64,000 bases of DNA from contig NC_080042.1 of assembly GCF_012489685.1 (NCBI RefSeq), forward strand, positions 1,614,501 to 1,678,500. The letters run 5' to 3'. The DNA comes from Lotus japonicus (Eukaryota; Streptophyta; Magnoliopsida; Fabales; Fabaceae). Shown piece by piece: positions 34,315-44,998 of the stretch. The position numbers and the translations under genes were made by a program. The notes beneath the pieces were generated by a model. The model made no database searches. It had not been told where the DNA came from and saw only the letters and a list, made by a program, of their open reading frames with translations. Each line of letters begins with the position of its first letter. Positions within the stretch are counted from its first letter, which is position 1.

Positions 34315-34595
34315 GGGAAAATTACAGTCACCTCCCCTGAGGTTTAACATTATTGCATTGACCTTCCTTCTAGTTTGCAAAATGCATTCTCTTTCATAAA
34401 TTATTTTGAATAATAGAAGGGTACTTAGTGTTATAATGATAGATCTTAGGGGAGACCAGTGCAATAATAATAAACCTTAAGGGAGGTTAGTGCAATGTTT
34501 CTAATAAAATAAGGGTGGTTAGTGTCTTGTTAAATAATAGAGGGGAGGTCAGTGCAACAATTATAAACCTCAGGGGAGGTCAGTGCAATTTGTCC
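34315..34595. mobile_element. Mutator-type MITE, 281 bp
   Basis: The ends are inverted repeats (GGGAAAATTACAGTCACCTC at the left; the right end reads the inverse with a few changes, sharing ACCTCCCCTGAGGTTTA). A perfect 9-bp target duplication ATGAGAATA lies at 34306-34314 and 34596-34604. A 9-bp duplication is the Mutator hallmark. The inside is repeats of GGGGAGGTCAGTGCAA and is non-coding. Confidence 0.88.
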
Positions 34596-34803
34596 ATGAG
34601 AATAAGTAAAAGGGACATTAAGAAGAGCCAATAAAATAACCAACCCTCACAAAAGTACAATAATAAGTCAGTTGTGTACAAAATAACCAACCCTAACGAG
34701 ATAACTCAGCCCTAACAGAACAAGGGTAAAATATCAGGTTAGATAAATAAGGTAGTTCCAATAACCATAAAACCCTCAGAAAATGGGGTCCTTAACTATA
34801 CAA

Positions 34804-35235
34804 TCAACGACATAAAGGTGGCAAATACTCTATTTTCGTTGGCAACGGTGTATCAGAAATTGCAGCAATAGGTATTGAAATGTTGAAGTGATCAAATCCT
34901 ACATATTTGAATCTAACAACTGCCCCGTTTGCTAATGAATAGATGTTGCGTATTTCCAAGATTCCATTTGCCAAATAGGCTTCATTACCCTGCACTATTA
35001 GTGAAACTTCAAACTTCTGTTGATATCTGTCGACGAGGGTGATGCGCTCCCTTAGCTGTTCCTTCCAAGCACGATAGAAAGAGCGAGGGAGTTTCATGTA
35101 ATCCTATCAAACAAGACAATAAATCAATCACCCAATTTTACATTTTCAATATTGGTCTATTGAATGGAGATTAAAACATACCATATTAGCCCGTAGGGCA
35201 GAGTAGAACCTTGTAGGTAATCTTGCTAACGTCAT
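34804..35235 (-). CDS. B3-like DNA-binding domain protein (two exons)
   Basis: Exon 35235-35182 (ATG in CAAATGACG) ends at ATG|GTATG. The intron ends TTGATAG, and exon 35103-34804 runs to a stop, giving about 117 residues. The sequence LPRSFYRAWKEQL, ITLVDRYQQKFEVSL, a GNEAYL..GILEI block, ANGAVVRFKYVG and FNISI follows the usual B3 fold pattern: LP..F, W.V.L, a G-x-E/F turn and a G.VVRF strand. A B3 protein would bind DNA in the nucleus. It is short, with one domain. A 63-bp preceding exon has a second LPTRFYSAL segment. An open stretch at 35751-35642 ending in a GTAACC donor and an exon at about 35443-35500 may be 5' exons. Could be a pseudogene remnant. Confidence 0.5.
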
Positions 35236-35641
35236 TTGATTTTTCTGCAAAACAATTGTCCATCAATGTGAAACAACAGAAACAAAAAATACAAAAACCA
35301 TTTAAAAATAATCCACATCCCAGAATCACATTCAGTGTCACTAGATTATCCAACGCGGACAAAGTCACAAGTAAATATGCTAAATACATGACATTTCATC
35401 ATATCAGATTTAACAGGGAAAAGGTAAAGCAAGAATAACTTACCAATTGAAGTATTCAGTTCCTTGTTGGATATAGAACATCAGCGGTGGAGGGAATAGA
35501 CCTTAAACATCTGCGACGGCTGAAGCACAAAGAAATCAATCACAATCACCCGTGGATACAAGTCAATTAGTAACTCGTGGATACAAGTCTGTAAACCACC
35601 GCACCAACGAAATTAAGGAGCGAAGGAGAAGCTTGGTTACC

Positions 35642-35751
35642 TCCGGATATCGCGACCTTTCACCATCTCGAACAAAATAGAAGGAAACGAAGAGATCGGG
35701 AGGAAGGGGAGCCACTGGAGCCGTAGGAAGGTCAATGCGAAGAATACACAT
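35642..35751 (-). other. Possible 5' exon of the B3-like gene
   Basis: The ATG at 35751 opens MCILRIDLPTAPVAPLPP.., reaching a GAG|GTAACC donor at 35642. A further exon-like piece (CAG|ATGTTTAAGG...CAATTG|GTAAGTT) is at about 35443-35505. The reading phase does not join cleanly to the B3 exon, so it may be leader sequence. Confidence 0.3.
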
Positions 35752-35889
35752 ATTTACTAATGCGATGTGAGAGTAGATAAGAACATGTAATCATACTTTT
35801 TTCGGTCCTGATCCCTATTAGTTTTCAAAACGTCACAATCTTTAAGAAATCGAGGTGAGAGAACTCTCAGTTTAACCCATACGTTAGCA

Positions 35890-36262
35890 CATCTAAAGTG
35901 ATTATTGACTCTTAGAATTGATGAAGTCTTTAGTAATGTGACTAATTGATTATTAACACAATTAAAGTGGTCCTTATGGTGAATAATTGACTCCTAACAA
36001 GATCTTAAGGTAAGTTATATGGATATTAACATGGTAAAGGTGATAATTAAGGTGAATAATTGTTTGTAAAGATGATAAAAGTGGTCCTTATTGTGAATAA
36101 TCGATTCCTAAGAAGAACTTAAGGTGAATGATTGACTCTTTGTATTGATAATGCGATTCTTATGTGACTAATTGGTTATTAACATGGTAAAAGTGACAAT
36201 TAAGGGGAATAATTGTTTGTTAAGATGATTAAAGTGGGCCTTTAAAAAGTCACATGACTATT
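35890..36262. repeat. Degenerate direct repeats
   Basis: Blocks such as GTGACTAATTG.TTATTAACA, AAAGTGGTCCTTAT.GTGAATAAT and AATTAAGG.GAATAATTGTTTGT recur two to three times. The stretch is AT-rich and has no ORF. Confidence 0.55.
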
Positions 36263-36340
36263 TACATGTTTTAATCTGGACCACTCATGACTAGATCTAA
36301 TAGTCGTGATTTATTCTCATGTTCTCATAAGATGCATCTC

Positions 36341-36376
36341 ATGTATATATATATGTATATATATATATATATATAT
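36341..36376. repeat. (TA)n tract at LINE 3' end
   Basis: TATATATATATGTATATA... directly abuts the inferred 3' end of the minus-strand LINE, so it may be its tail or a pre-existing AT tract used for insertion. Confidence 0.6.
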
Positions 36377-36401
36377 TTTGAAACTGAATTGAATTTATTA
36401 A

Positions 36402-36695
36402 GGGAAAAATATGTAAATGGTCCCTAAACTTTGGTCACCGGACGTTTTTGGTCCCTCCCCGGAGGAACTTCCGGAAATAGTCCCTCCGGTGACTCTAACC
36501 ACCGTGCTTGAGAAACTTTCCGGCCACTGTGCAGACATGGACATACCACGTCAATTATTGAGCTGACGTGGCATTTTATTTTATTTAATATTTAATTTTT
36601 TTCTTTAATTAAAAAACATTTTAAAAAAAATTAAACCCTAATTAACTAAATCCCTATTAACTAAAGCCATAATAACTAAATCCCACTAACCCTAA
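36402..36695 (+). repeat. MULE left terminal inverted repeat
   Basis: Matches the inverse of the right end nearly base for base through ACCCTAATTAACTAAATCCC. It contains CCACGTCAATTATTGAGCTGACGTGG, an internal near-palindrome, and probably the transposase promoter region. Confidence 0.9.
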
Positions 36696-37123
36696 ACTTA
36701 AAAGACTAAAATCCCTAACTCATCCCTAAAATCCCTAACCCGTGTTGGATAGAACCTAGAAACTTCCTCTGAAACTCATCCCTCTGCAGATAAGGTGAGA
36801 CGAAGAAGGAGGCGACGTCGTGGTCTCCGCTCTCTGCTCGCTGTCGACGACGACGTGGTCTGTGCTCTCTGCTCTCGCTCTCGTCGACGAGGAGAATACG
36901 AGTTTAGGGTTGGAGAATACAAGAGGTACGAAATCGAGTTCCTCCTTTGAATACGAAATCGAGTTCCTAGTCCCTTCTATTTTTTTCCTTTCTAATTGAG
37001 GACACTGTGACTGACATTGCTAATTTGATTGGGTTTAGGGTTTATTCGTGTTCACATTACATTTTGATGTTTGTTGAATTGTTGTATAAAGAGGTTATTT
37101 TTGGCCTTATTTTGGTGTAGGAT
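36696..37123 (+). other. MULE 5' leader of the transposase gene
   Basis: No ORF. A likely 5' UTR with an intron-like end TTTTGGTGTAG just before the ATG at 37124. Confidence 0.45.
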
Positions 37124-40100
37124 ATGCCGTTCACACTGGTTGTGCACCATTATGGGATCTTTGCTTTGGAACCACATCCTCATTACAGGGACGGAAAAGT
37201 CACAACCTTTACTGATGTTGATCTGGACCAGTGGAGCTACTTTGAATGTGTTCATCTTGTTAAAGATATGGGGTATAGGGCAAGCAAGTTCAAACTATGG
37301 TGGAGGACCCAAGAGGATCCCATTGCTCAGAAGTTTCGCCCTGTTTTGACTGACAATGATGCCATGGTGCTTGGCACATATGTTGTTGATAATCGAGGGT
37401 TGGTGCATTTGTTTGTGGAACATGAAGCAGATGAGTTGCCTATTACTCCACTTAGTCTTCTCCGTTTCATGGATGGCACAACAAGACCCAAACATGTTAC
37501 TTTGTCAACCAAGAACACAACAAAGCTTACTGCTCCACCAAAGAAGGTTGCTCAACCTACTGCTCCACCAAAGAAGTCAAATACTGCTGCCAAAAGACAT
37601 GCTCCTTCCACACAGCCTCCTAGAAGATCAGTTAGGGTCCAATGGCAGCAGTCTAGAGCAAATAAGGAACAATAGCCAGCCTGAACTATTAATCTTGTCT
37701 AGTGATGATGAAGAAGTTGTTGGAGGAGATGGGCATGAAAATCCACACTTTGCTGCCAATTTAGCCTTTGATGATGAAGGTCAAGTGGATGGTGAGACTC
37801 AAAATCAAGTGCTTGGTGATAGTCAAGTTCTTAAGAGTCAAGTTATTGATGAAAATGGACCACATGTCGAAGTGTTCCAGCAGCAAGGTAAATATCCTTA
37901 ATGTGACCTTAATTTATTTTCAAATCCTATATGTTAACTTAATGTATTTTGAACTTCTAGGTGGTGATACAGTTCCAGTGAGGATGCAAGGTGATGTACA
38001 TGAGGACATTCCACACAATGAAAACCTTTTTGATGAAGGCGGAGTACATGACAAAGGGAAAGGGGTCCAGCAACAAGGTAAATTTAAGAAGTTATTTCCC
38101 TTAATTAACTAGCTTACTTATATGTTAGGTAATATGTGCCTTACTTAATAACCTTACCTTAACTACCTTACAAGGTGATGCACATGAAGAAAACATGATA
38201 AGAGAATTTGATGAAGCCTTTGATAGAGTTCTTGAGAAGATGGTAGCTCGTGAAGAAGCTACTCAAAACATTGCTGATGTTGATCATGATGGAGATGAAT
38301 CAGATCAGGATTCTGTTGATGATTCAGAGAAGGATTCTGTTGATGATATTCACTTTAACTCTGAAGAAGAAAGGATAGCAGATGATAATGATGGGTTTCA
38401 AAGTAACAACATTGGGGTGGCTGAGGCTTTGTTGAATGAGCAGGTGCAGAAGATGCATGAAGGGGTATATGAAATTGCTGGTGGTGAGCCTTCTGTGGTT
38501 CTTGGTGATGAAGAAGGTGGAAGTGGTTTACACAGTGACCATGACATGGAGGATGAGTGGGAGACTGATGAGCTGGACAGTGTTTCTGGAAGTGATGATG
38601 AGGAACTACCTATTAAGAGGAAAAAATTCCCACAATATCACAAAGAAGACATGAGGGAGGATTTAAGTTCAAAATAGGGATGGAGTTCAAATCTTTGAAT
38701 CAGTTTAAAGTAGCTGTGAGGGATCATGCTATTCGTAATGGAAGGCAAATTAGGTTTGAGAAGAATGATGGTGTTAGGTGCAGGGTTGAATGTAAGAAAA
38801 AATCTGAGAATAAATGTCCTTGGCTGATGCTTTGCAGTAAAGTGGGAGGAAAACACACATTCAGTATCAAGACAATGCATGGACCACACTCATGTCCGAG
38901 GGTTTTCAACAACAAGTCTGCAAATAGTAAGTGGGTAGCTAGCAAAGTGCTTGAGAAGGTGAGGATGACAAGGAAGCTGAGATTGTCTGAGGTGGTTGAT
39001 GAGGTCAGAATTGGGTTTTCTACTGGAATCACTAAATGGAAAGCTTGGAAGGGAAGACAGATTGCCATGGAGATTGTAGAGGGAGATTCAAGCAGACAGT
39101 ACTATCTTCTGTATAGGTTCAGTGCAGAGCTATTGCAAAAGTCTAAAGGAAATACATGTAAGATCAATATTGAAAGGTTGCCTGGAACACTACAGTTCAG
39201 GTTTAAGAGATTTTACATGTGCTTGGAGGGTTGCAAGAAGGGTTTTATTAGAGGGTGCAGGCCATTTATAGGTCTTGATGGTTGCCACTTGAAAACACAG
39301 TATGGGGGGATTTTACTGTGTGCAGTAGCCAGGGACCCCAATGATCAGTATTTTCCCTTAGCATTTGCAGTTGTTGAGTCAGAATGCAAGGAGAGTTGGA
39401 GATGGTTCCTTGAGCTCTTGTTAGATGACATTGGCCCTGATAGGAGGTGGATCTTCATATCAGATCAACAGAAGGTAAATTTTCACTATTATCTCAGTTG
39501 TTGACATTTGCTCTTGTTTTTTCCTAAAATGTAATAGTAATATGTCTATTGTTTTTAGGGTTTGCTGACAGTTTTTAATGAGCTACTTGGAGGGGTTGAG
39601 CATAGGTTCTGTCTGAGGCATTTATATGCCAATTTTAAGAAAAAATTTGGTGGAGGAGTTGTGATCAGGAACTTGATGATGGCTGCTGCAAAAGCAACCT
39701 ATCACCAGCTGTGGACAGAGAAGATGACAGAGCTGCAGGGATTGAATCCAGAATCTTACACATATCTGATGCAAATACCTACAAGGGCATGGTGCAAACA
39801 TGCTTTCACATTTTATCCTAAATGTGATGTGTTGATGAATAACCTGTCTGAGTCATTCAATGCTACAATATTGTTGGCTAGGGATAAGCCAATTCTGACA
39901 ATGGTTGACTGGATAAGAAGCTACATCATGGGGAGGTTTGCTACCATGAATGAAAAGCTAGATAAGTACCCGGGGGATGTGATGCCAAAGCCATTGAAAA
40001 GACTAAACCATGAGATTGAAATGACTAGATACTGGGTGCCTACAGCTTCTGGGCAAAATAAGTTTGAGGTGAAGAACATGCTGACACAGGACCAGTTTGT

Positions 40101-41354
40101 TGTTGATTTGGAGAAACACAGATGTAGTTGCAACTTCTGGGAGTTGGTGGGGATCCCTTGTAGGCATGCAGTTGCTGCCATTTCACACAATAGACAAAAG
40201 CCAAAAGATTTTGTGAATGCATACTATAGGAGGGAAGCATATAGAGCAACTTATGGCCATTTGATAACTCCCATTAATGGTCAGAAAATGTGGTCAACAA
40301 CCAATGATGAATACATCCTCCCTCCCTTGTACAAGAGAGCACCAGGGAGACCTAAGAAACTCAGGAGGAGAGACCCACATGAGGACACACCTGAAAATCA
40401 CACAAGGTTGCATAGAGGTAGGGTTTCAAGGAACAAGTGCAGTCGATGTGGAGAGTTTGGCCACAACTTAAGAAGCTGCAAGAATCCATTTGTTAGCCCA
40501 GAATCTCAACCTCCTGAAAGTAGCAATCAAGGTGCTGCAAGACCAAGAAGCCAGACTGCTAAGAGGGTAAATAACAAAATCATTTAAACTCATTTTGATC
40601 CTCTCTTTATCCAAAGGAAATCCTATTTTCTTTGTTCAATGACAATTTTAAACTCATGTGGATGACTAACCTTGAAACAGGTGAGGACAAACTCAGTAGC
40701 TAATGCAGGGTTTTCTGAAGTTCCTGAAAGTAGTACTCAAGGTGCTGCAAGAACAAGAAGGCAGACTGCTAAGAGGGTAAAATACAAACTCATTTTTTTC
40801 CTCTCTTTATCCTATTCTCAAACATGTTGTTGGAAATTTAAAACTGTTAAAATTTCAGGTGAAGACAAAGCCAAGAACTAGTGCTAATGCAGATGCTAGC
40901 CAAGTGATTGATTCAACACAGCCAGTTGGGATGGTAAATATCCTGCACAGATCTGCTAAGTTTAACCAATTTCAGTGTATTGAAGTAATAAGCATGTAAC
41001 ATTATTTACAGGTAAGGAAGAATACAAGAGGACCTTCAAAGAAAAAAGGAAAAACCTCAGTTGCAGCTGCAGATCAAACACATGGGGTAATTATACTACC
41101 CAGATCTGCAAATTTTTTTCCAAATTTTTGATGTCCAGAACCCTCAAACTTGTTCTTTTATGAAGGGGAGTGTTCAGGTCACAGAAGGTGTTGCTGCTGT
41201 TGCAAGTACTCAACCTGCAGATACTGCTGCAATCCCTCATAGCTCTCAGCTCCAGGATCAAGTTGCAGATCATGAAGTCAATGATGTTGGAGTTGCTGGT
41301 CGTGTAGGAGGAGCAAAGAAACTCAAAAAAGGAAAAAGAATTGTGAAGGGTTAG
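37124..41354 (+). pseudogene. MURA-type MULE transposase gene with seven introns
   Basis: Inferred exons: 37124-37887, 37961-38077, 38175-39474, 39559-40566, 40681-40776, 40859-40933, 41012-41086 and 41178-41354; all introns are GT..AG and phase-consistent. The N-terminal PB1-like domain (MPFTLVVHHYG, SYFECVHLVKDMGY) is followed by an acidic region (about 37680-38650). Then come the MuDR DNA-binding part (FKSLNQFKVAVRDHA, from 38680) and the transposase core with Asp in GLDGCH (39277-39279), Asp in ISDQQ (39463-39465) and Glu in NNLSESFN (39850-39852). A SWIM finger (CSCNFW...CRH) and a CCHC knuckle (CSRCGEFGH) follow, then a basic Ala/Arg-rich tail built from near-repeats. The frame changes near 37670 (net +1) and near 38660 (apparent 1-bp loss), so it looks inactivated unless these are sequence errors or unseen splicing. 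Confidence 0.88.
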
Positions 41355-41883
41355 GGTAGAAGAGTAGATCCAGAAGGAATTGTGGACCACTTTCACTTTA
41401 TGTGTCCCTAAAATGTAATATTGTTTAGCCTGCACATGGGGTGCATCTTTTGAAAAACTTTGTGTATTGTGGACCACTTAGACCTTTTAGCTTTTGTTTA
41501 TTGTGTTGTTGTTGTTTAAGAGTGGCTGGACCACATATTTTTCCTTTGTCAAGACATGAATCATTGAGATTCTCATTGGATTAGTCATGTGATGTTGTTG
41601 ACAATAGTCCCAACAAGTTATCCCATTTTGTCAGTGCATGAATAGTTGAGATTCTCATTATGTTATGTTATGTTATCTGTTATAGGTCACTTTCTGTATT
41701 TCATTGGAAGCAAGAAAGGCAGGGAAAAAATGATAAACAAATGAATTCAGAACCCACCTACATTAATTAAAGGGAAAACCAGTCATACATTTAGGTACAA
41801 TCCAACAACCAAACTTAATCTCCATCAATATTTCATCCATATCCCTTTCATCTACATACACAACAATACCCCTTTCATCTACC
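41355..41883. other. MULE intergenic stretch between convergent genes
   Basis: No ORF with support. It holds the 3' ends of both MULE genes; AATGTAATA at 41412 may be a weak poly(A) signal. Confidence 0.4.
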
Positions 41884-42409
41884 TTACACAGAAACATTTA
41901 CTTTTCCTGACATAACCACAAACCAAAACCAAGACACAACAAGACACACAATGGCCATATTCTTCTTCCAAATTTCTTTCTCAAGCTTCCTATGAACCTT
42001 ATCATTCTTCATCTTCAATTCTTCTGCTTTAATCTTCATCTCGTCCAAGTCCTTCTTGCTATCATCCACTTTCTTCTTCATCTCACCCAGCTCATGTAGT
42101 GTTTTGGTGAGTTCAATTGCAGTTCTTCTATGTGCTGCGTCAAACACAGTTTCATCGTCCCACAAGAAGAAGCCATACTCTGTTGGTGACTGCAAATGAA
42201 AATGAAGATTCATAAAAACGATGACAATGCAGAATAAGGATGCATAATAAGGAAGAGGAACCATAATAAGGATGAGGATTGGCATCACTGTGGGAGGTCA
42301 GGTACAAGATCCTTTCTCCACAGTCACAGAAGCCTCGACGCAGGACGGCAGTAGCAGTGGATCGACCAAGTGACGGAGACGAAGAACTGCAAGACGTCGT
42401 CCTTGCCAT
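41884..42409 (-). CDS. Probable GRF-zinc-finger/coiled-coil/membrane protein of the MULE
   Basis: Exon 1 from ATG 42409 (MARTTSCSSSSPS, then CDCGERILYLTSHSDANP) resembles the start of a GRF-type zinc finger. Exon 2 begins after TTTGCAG at 42189 with SPTEYGFFLWDDE, like the GCGFF.W.DE end of the same finger. A charged coiled-coil (ELGEMKKKVDDSKKDLDEM) and a C-terminal hydrophobic segment (VCLVVSWFWFVVM) with a short tail follow. This finger, coil and membrane layout is common in plant genes tied to MULEs. The middle Cys/His positions are not seen and the splice phase is unclear, so the finger may be degenerate. It runs convergent to the transposase, as mudrA and mudrB do in maize MuDR, though it is not obviously a mudrB homologue. 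Confidence 0.5.
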
Positions 42410-42644
42410 GAAGCCCGATGAGATCGATGAATATGATGCGAAGATGAAGATGATGCAAGGATGAAGAAGCTAACTCGATTACTAACAGAGAGAGATGAGA
42501 GATGATTGCGATGATGAAGAGGAAGGTCAAATTTGGGGATGAAGTCAAATTTGAGGAGGAAGGTTGAATTTGGGGGAAACTCAAGAACCCTAACTCATGA
42601 ATTGGGGATCCTTAGTTTCAGATCTTATTGTATTGGAAATGGAA

Positions 42645-42943
42645 TAGGTTTTAGGGTTAGTGGGATTTAGTTATTAGGGCTTTAGTTAATAGGGATTTAG
42701 TTAATTAGGGTTTAATTTTTTTTAAAATGTTTTTTAATTATAGAAAAAATTAAATATTAAATAAAATAAAATGCCACGTCAGCTCAATAATTGACGTGGC
42801 ATGTCCATGTCTGCACGGTGGCCGGAAAGTTTCTCAGGCACGGTGATTAGAGTCACCGGAGGGACTATTTCCGGAAGTTCCTCCGGGGAGGGACCAAAAA
42901 CGTCCGGTGACCAAAGTTTAGGGACCATTTACATATTTTTCCC
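42645..42943 (-). repeat. MULE right terminal inverted repeat
   Basis: Inverse match to 36402-36695, ending CATTTACATATTTTTCCC at 42943. Confidence 0.9.
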
Positions 42944-42952
42944 ATTTATTAA

Positions 42953-43558
42953 TAAGGTGCTTCAAAAAGCACAGAAAAGAGAGTACAAGTCTGAGCCAGA
43001 AAGACATAACCCACCCTATGGCCAAAAGAAACCTTGAGACTAAGCCTCATTAAAACCTTCTTAGGAAAAACCCACTGGGAAAAAGCCTAGAGAAGGAAAA
43101 AGAGTACTCAAGTCTCAAGGATGCCATATACCCAACAATACATATGCTTATAAAAAAAACCCAACCATACATCCAACCCCCCAAAGAAACAACGTGAATA
43201 CACCCACTACACTAGGATCCAAATTAGCCCACCAACATCACGTTTCATCTCCTGTGTAAACTATAAAATACCAATGCTAAAAAGCACAAACAGAAAGTAC
43301 CCAAAGATATCAATGCTCCTGCCTTCCGAAGCACCACAAAGAGACAAAAAAAACCATAACAAATACCTCCCACAAAAAAGACAGCACAAACCCACCGTTG
43401 ACATATACACCAGAAATATCATTTGGAACAACCTGAACCCAGCAGTCCAATTTTAGCAGCTGAGCACCATCACATACCCAGCACATCACAAACGCAATGT
43501 ATGAAAAATTGCAGCAAACAAATCTCTGTTAACATATACCAGTACTTGATTTTCCTTA
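42953..43558 (-). other. LINE 3' untranslated region
   Basis: Non-coding and A-rich on the plus strand. It connects the RNase H stop near 43559 to the 3' tail at 36377 across the MULE. The minus strand reads ...TGTGCTTTTTGAAGCACCTT, then the MULE site, then AATTCAATTCAGTTTC. Confidence 0.65.
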
Positions 43559-43759
43559 TCACTCAGTAAAACCATTGCAGACCCAAATTTGATTCTCCCT
43601 ACCACAACCTTGATTTGCCAAAAAATCTGCAACCGTATTCCCTTCACGCAACACATGCACCACACCTACGCACCTCACCTCGACCATTAGCTGATCAATA
43701 CGATTAAAAGCTTGTTCTAACTTCCATGGCCTCCTATCTCCACTAGATAACCATCCCAC
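43559..43759 (-). pseudogene. LINE RNase H, C-terminal part
   Basis: WLSSGDRRPWKLEQAFNRI, then VGVVHVLREGNTVADFLANQG, the last conserved Asp block of the plant LINE RNase H domain. It continues the frame cut at 45004 by the solo LTR (duplication CCCAC at 43755-43759 and 44999-45003). The stop is at 43559. Confidence 0.85.
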
Positions 43760-44998
43760 TGAAGGTGCGAAAAACACTCGAAAGGGGGGGTTTGAATAGA
43801 GTTTTTGGATAAACGTTTCCCTTTTTCAAGTTTTGGCAAACTTAAAGATAAGAACTAGGTGCTAAAGAATGCAAAGAGGAGCACGCAAGTATTTTATCTT
43901 GGTTCACTTGAGATAAAAGCTCAAGCTAATCCAGTCCACCCGTGAAGGTGATTTTCTTCCTTCTTCTGATGAAGGCAATTCACTAAATCAATGAGTGTTA
44001 CAACTGCACTTGGCTACCTGCTAAGTGACTAACAATACACTGATTTTCTCACTAGTATCCTCTTAAGAAGCTGATCTACCGATCCTCTTAAGACTAGCTA
44101 AACACTGAATCAAACTTGATTCAGTCCTCTCAAGATCCGACCAACCTTGGTCTCTTAAGGAACTTTACAAAGTGTTTGTAAAAGGTTTCAGGTTTACAAG
44201 AAATGCTTCTGAAAAGCTAATAGTAAACTCAGATGTTCAAGAACAGTGAAGAAATAATGCTAAGAGATTGGTTCGAATAAGTTGAATGGTTTCAGCAAAG
44301 TTTCTTAGCTTCTTTCTTCTAACTTCAGCCCTTATATACTCCAAGGCAAATGATGTAGCCGTTGCTAGGGTTTTGTCCGTTGGAGTGGCAATCTTGTGAT
44401 ATCAGACTGCTAGACTGAACGAGGTAGGTGGCGGGCAGGCTATGACTGTACAGTGTACTATGACAGCGACATGTCCTTTCACCAGCTGACTTCTGATCTG
44501 GTTTGCTTCAGATGAACGTTGGTGAAGCTTCTGATCAGTGTCAGACGGAAGCTTGGATCCTCTGACCTTGCAGCTTCTGCTTCTGGACAAGTTCCTCAGA
44601 ACTTCTGACGTCAGAGCTAGAATAGCTTGGGTCTTCAGAGCTAACTTCTTGCCGGTCTTCAGAACTTGAGTCTTTCTTCTTCAGAACCGTTCCTTCTGGA
44701 ACAACTGGTCTTCAGAACTTCTGACTCCGGTTCTTCAGAACCTTGTGAGAGCTTCTAACTTCAGAACTTCTGAAGTAAACGCCACTGTTCTGAACAAACA
44801 TGGTAAGCTTTAGAACTCTCTTATGGTTACCCTTGGGTCTTTATCTTCTGATTGAATAAGCTTGAGTCAGAATCAGAACCTGTTTGTCACAGCTAAAAGA
44901 GACAAACGTTAGAGTACCATAATTGTTCATCATCACAAACCTTAATTGTAATCATCAAAACATAGAGATGCAACCACTGATCAAATCTTGATCTTACA
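43760..44998 (-). mobile_element. Solo LTR, SIRE/Maximus-like, second copy
   Basis: 1,239 bp, TGAAGGTGCGAAAAACACTC to TTGATCTTACA, with a perfect CCCAC duplication on both sides. Inverse relative of 25773-26982, sharing both ends and the AGAAGTTCTGA-rich part. TATA box on the minus strand at about 44331-44341. Confidence 0.87.

Larger units (their letters stand above)
36402..42943 (+). mobile_element. Mutator-like element (MULE), 6.5 kb
   Basis: It has terminal inverted repeats of about 295 bp (36402-~36695 and ~42645-42943) starting GGGAAAAATATGTAAATGG, with few mismatches. A perfect 9-bp target duplication ATTTATTAA lies at 36393-36401 and 42944-42952. It contains a spliced MURA-type transposase gene on the plus strand and a smaller gene on the minus strand that converges on it. 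Well-preserved TIRs imply a fairly recent insertion, but the transposase frame has apparent breaks, so self-mobility is doubtful. Confidence 0.95.
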
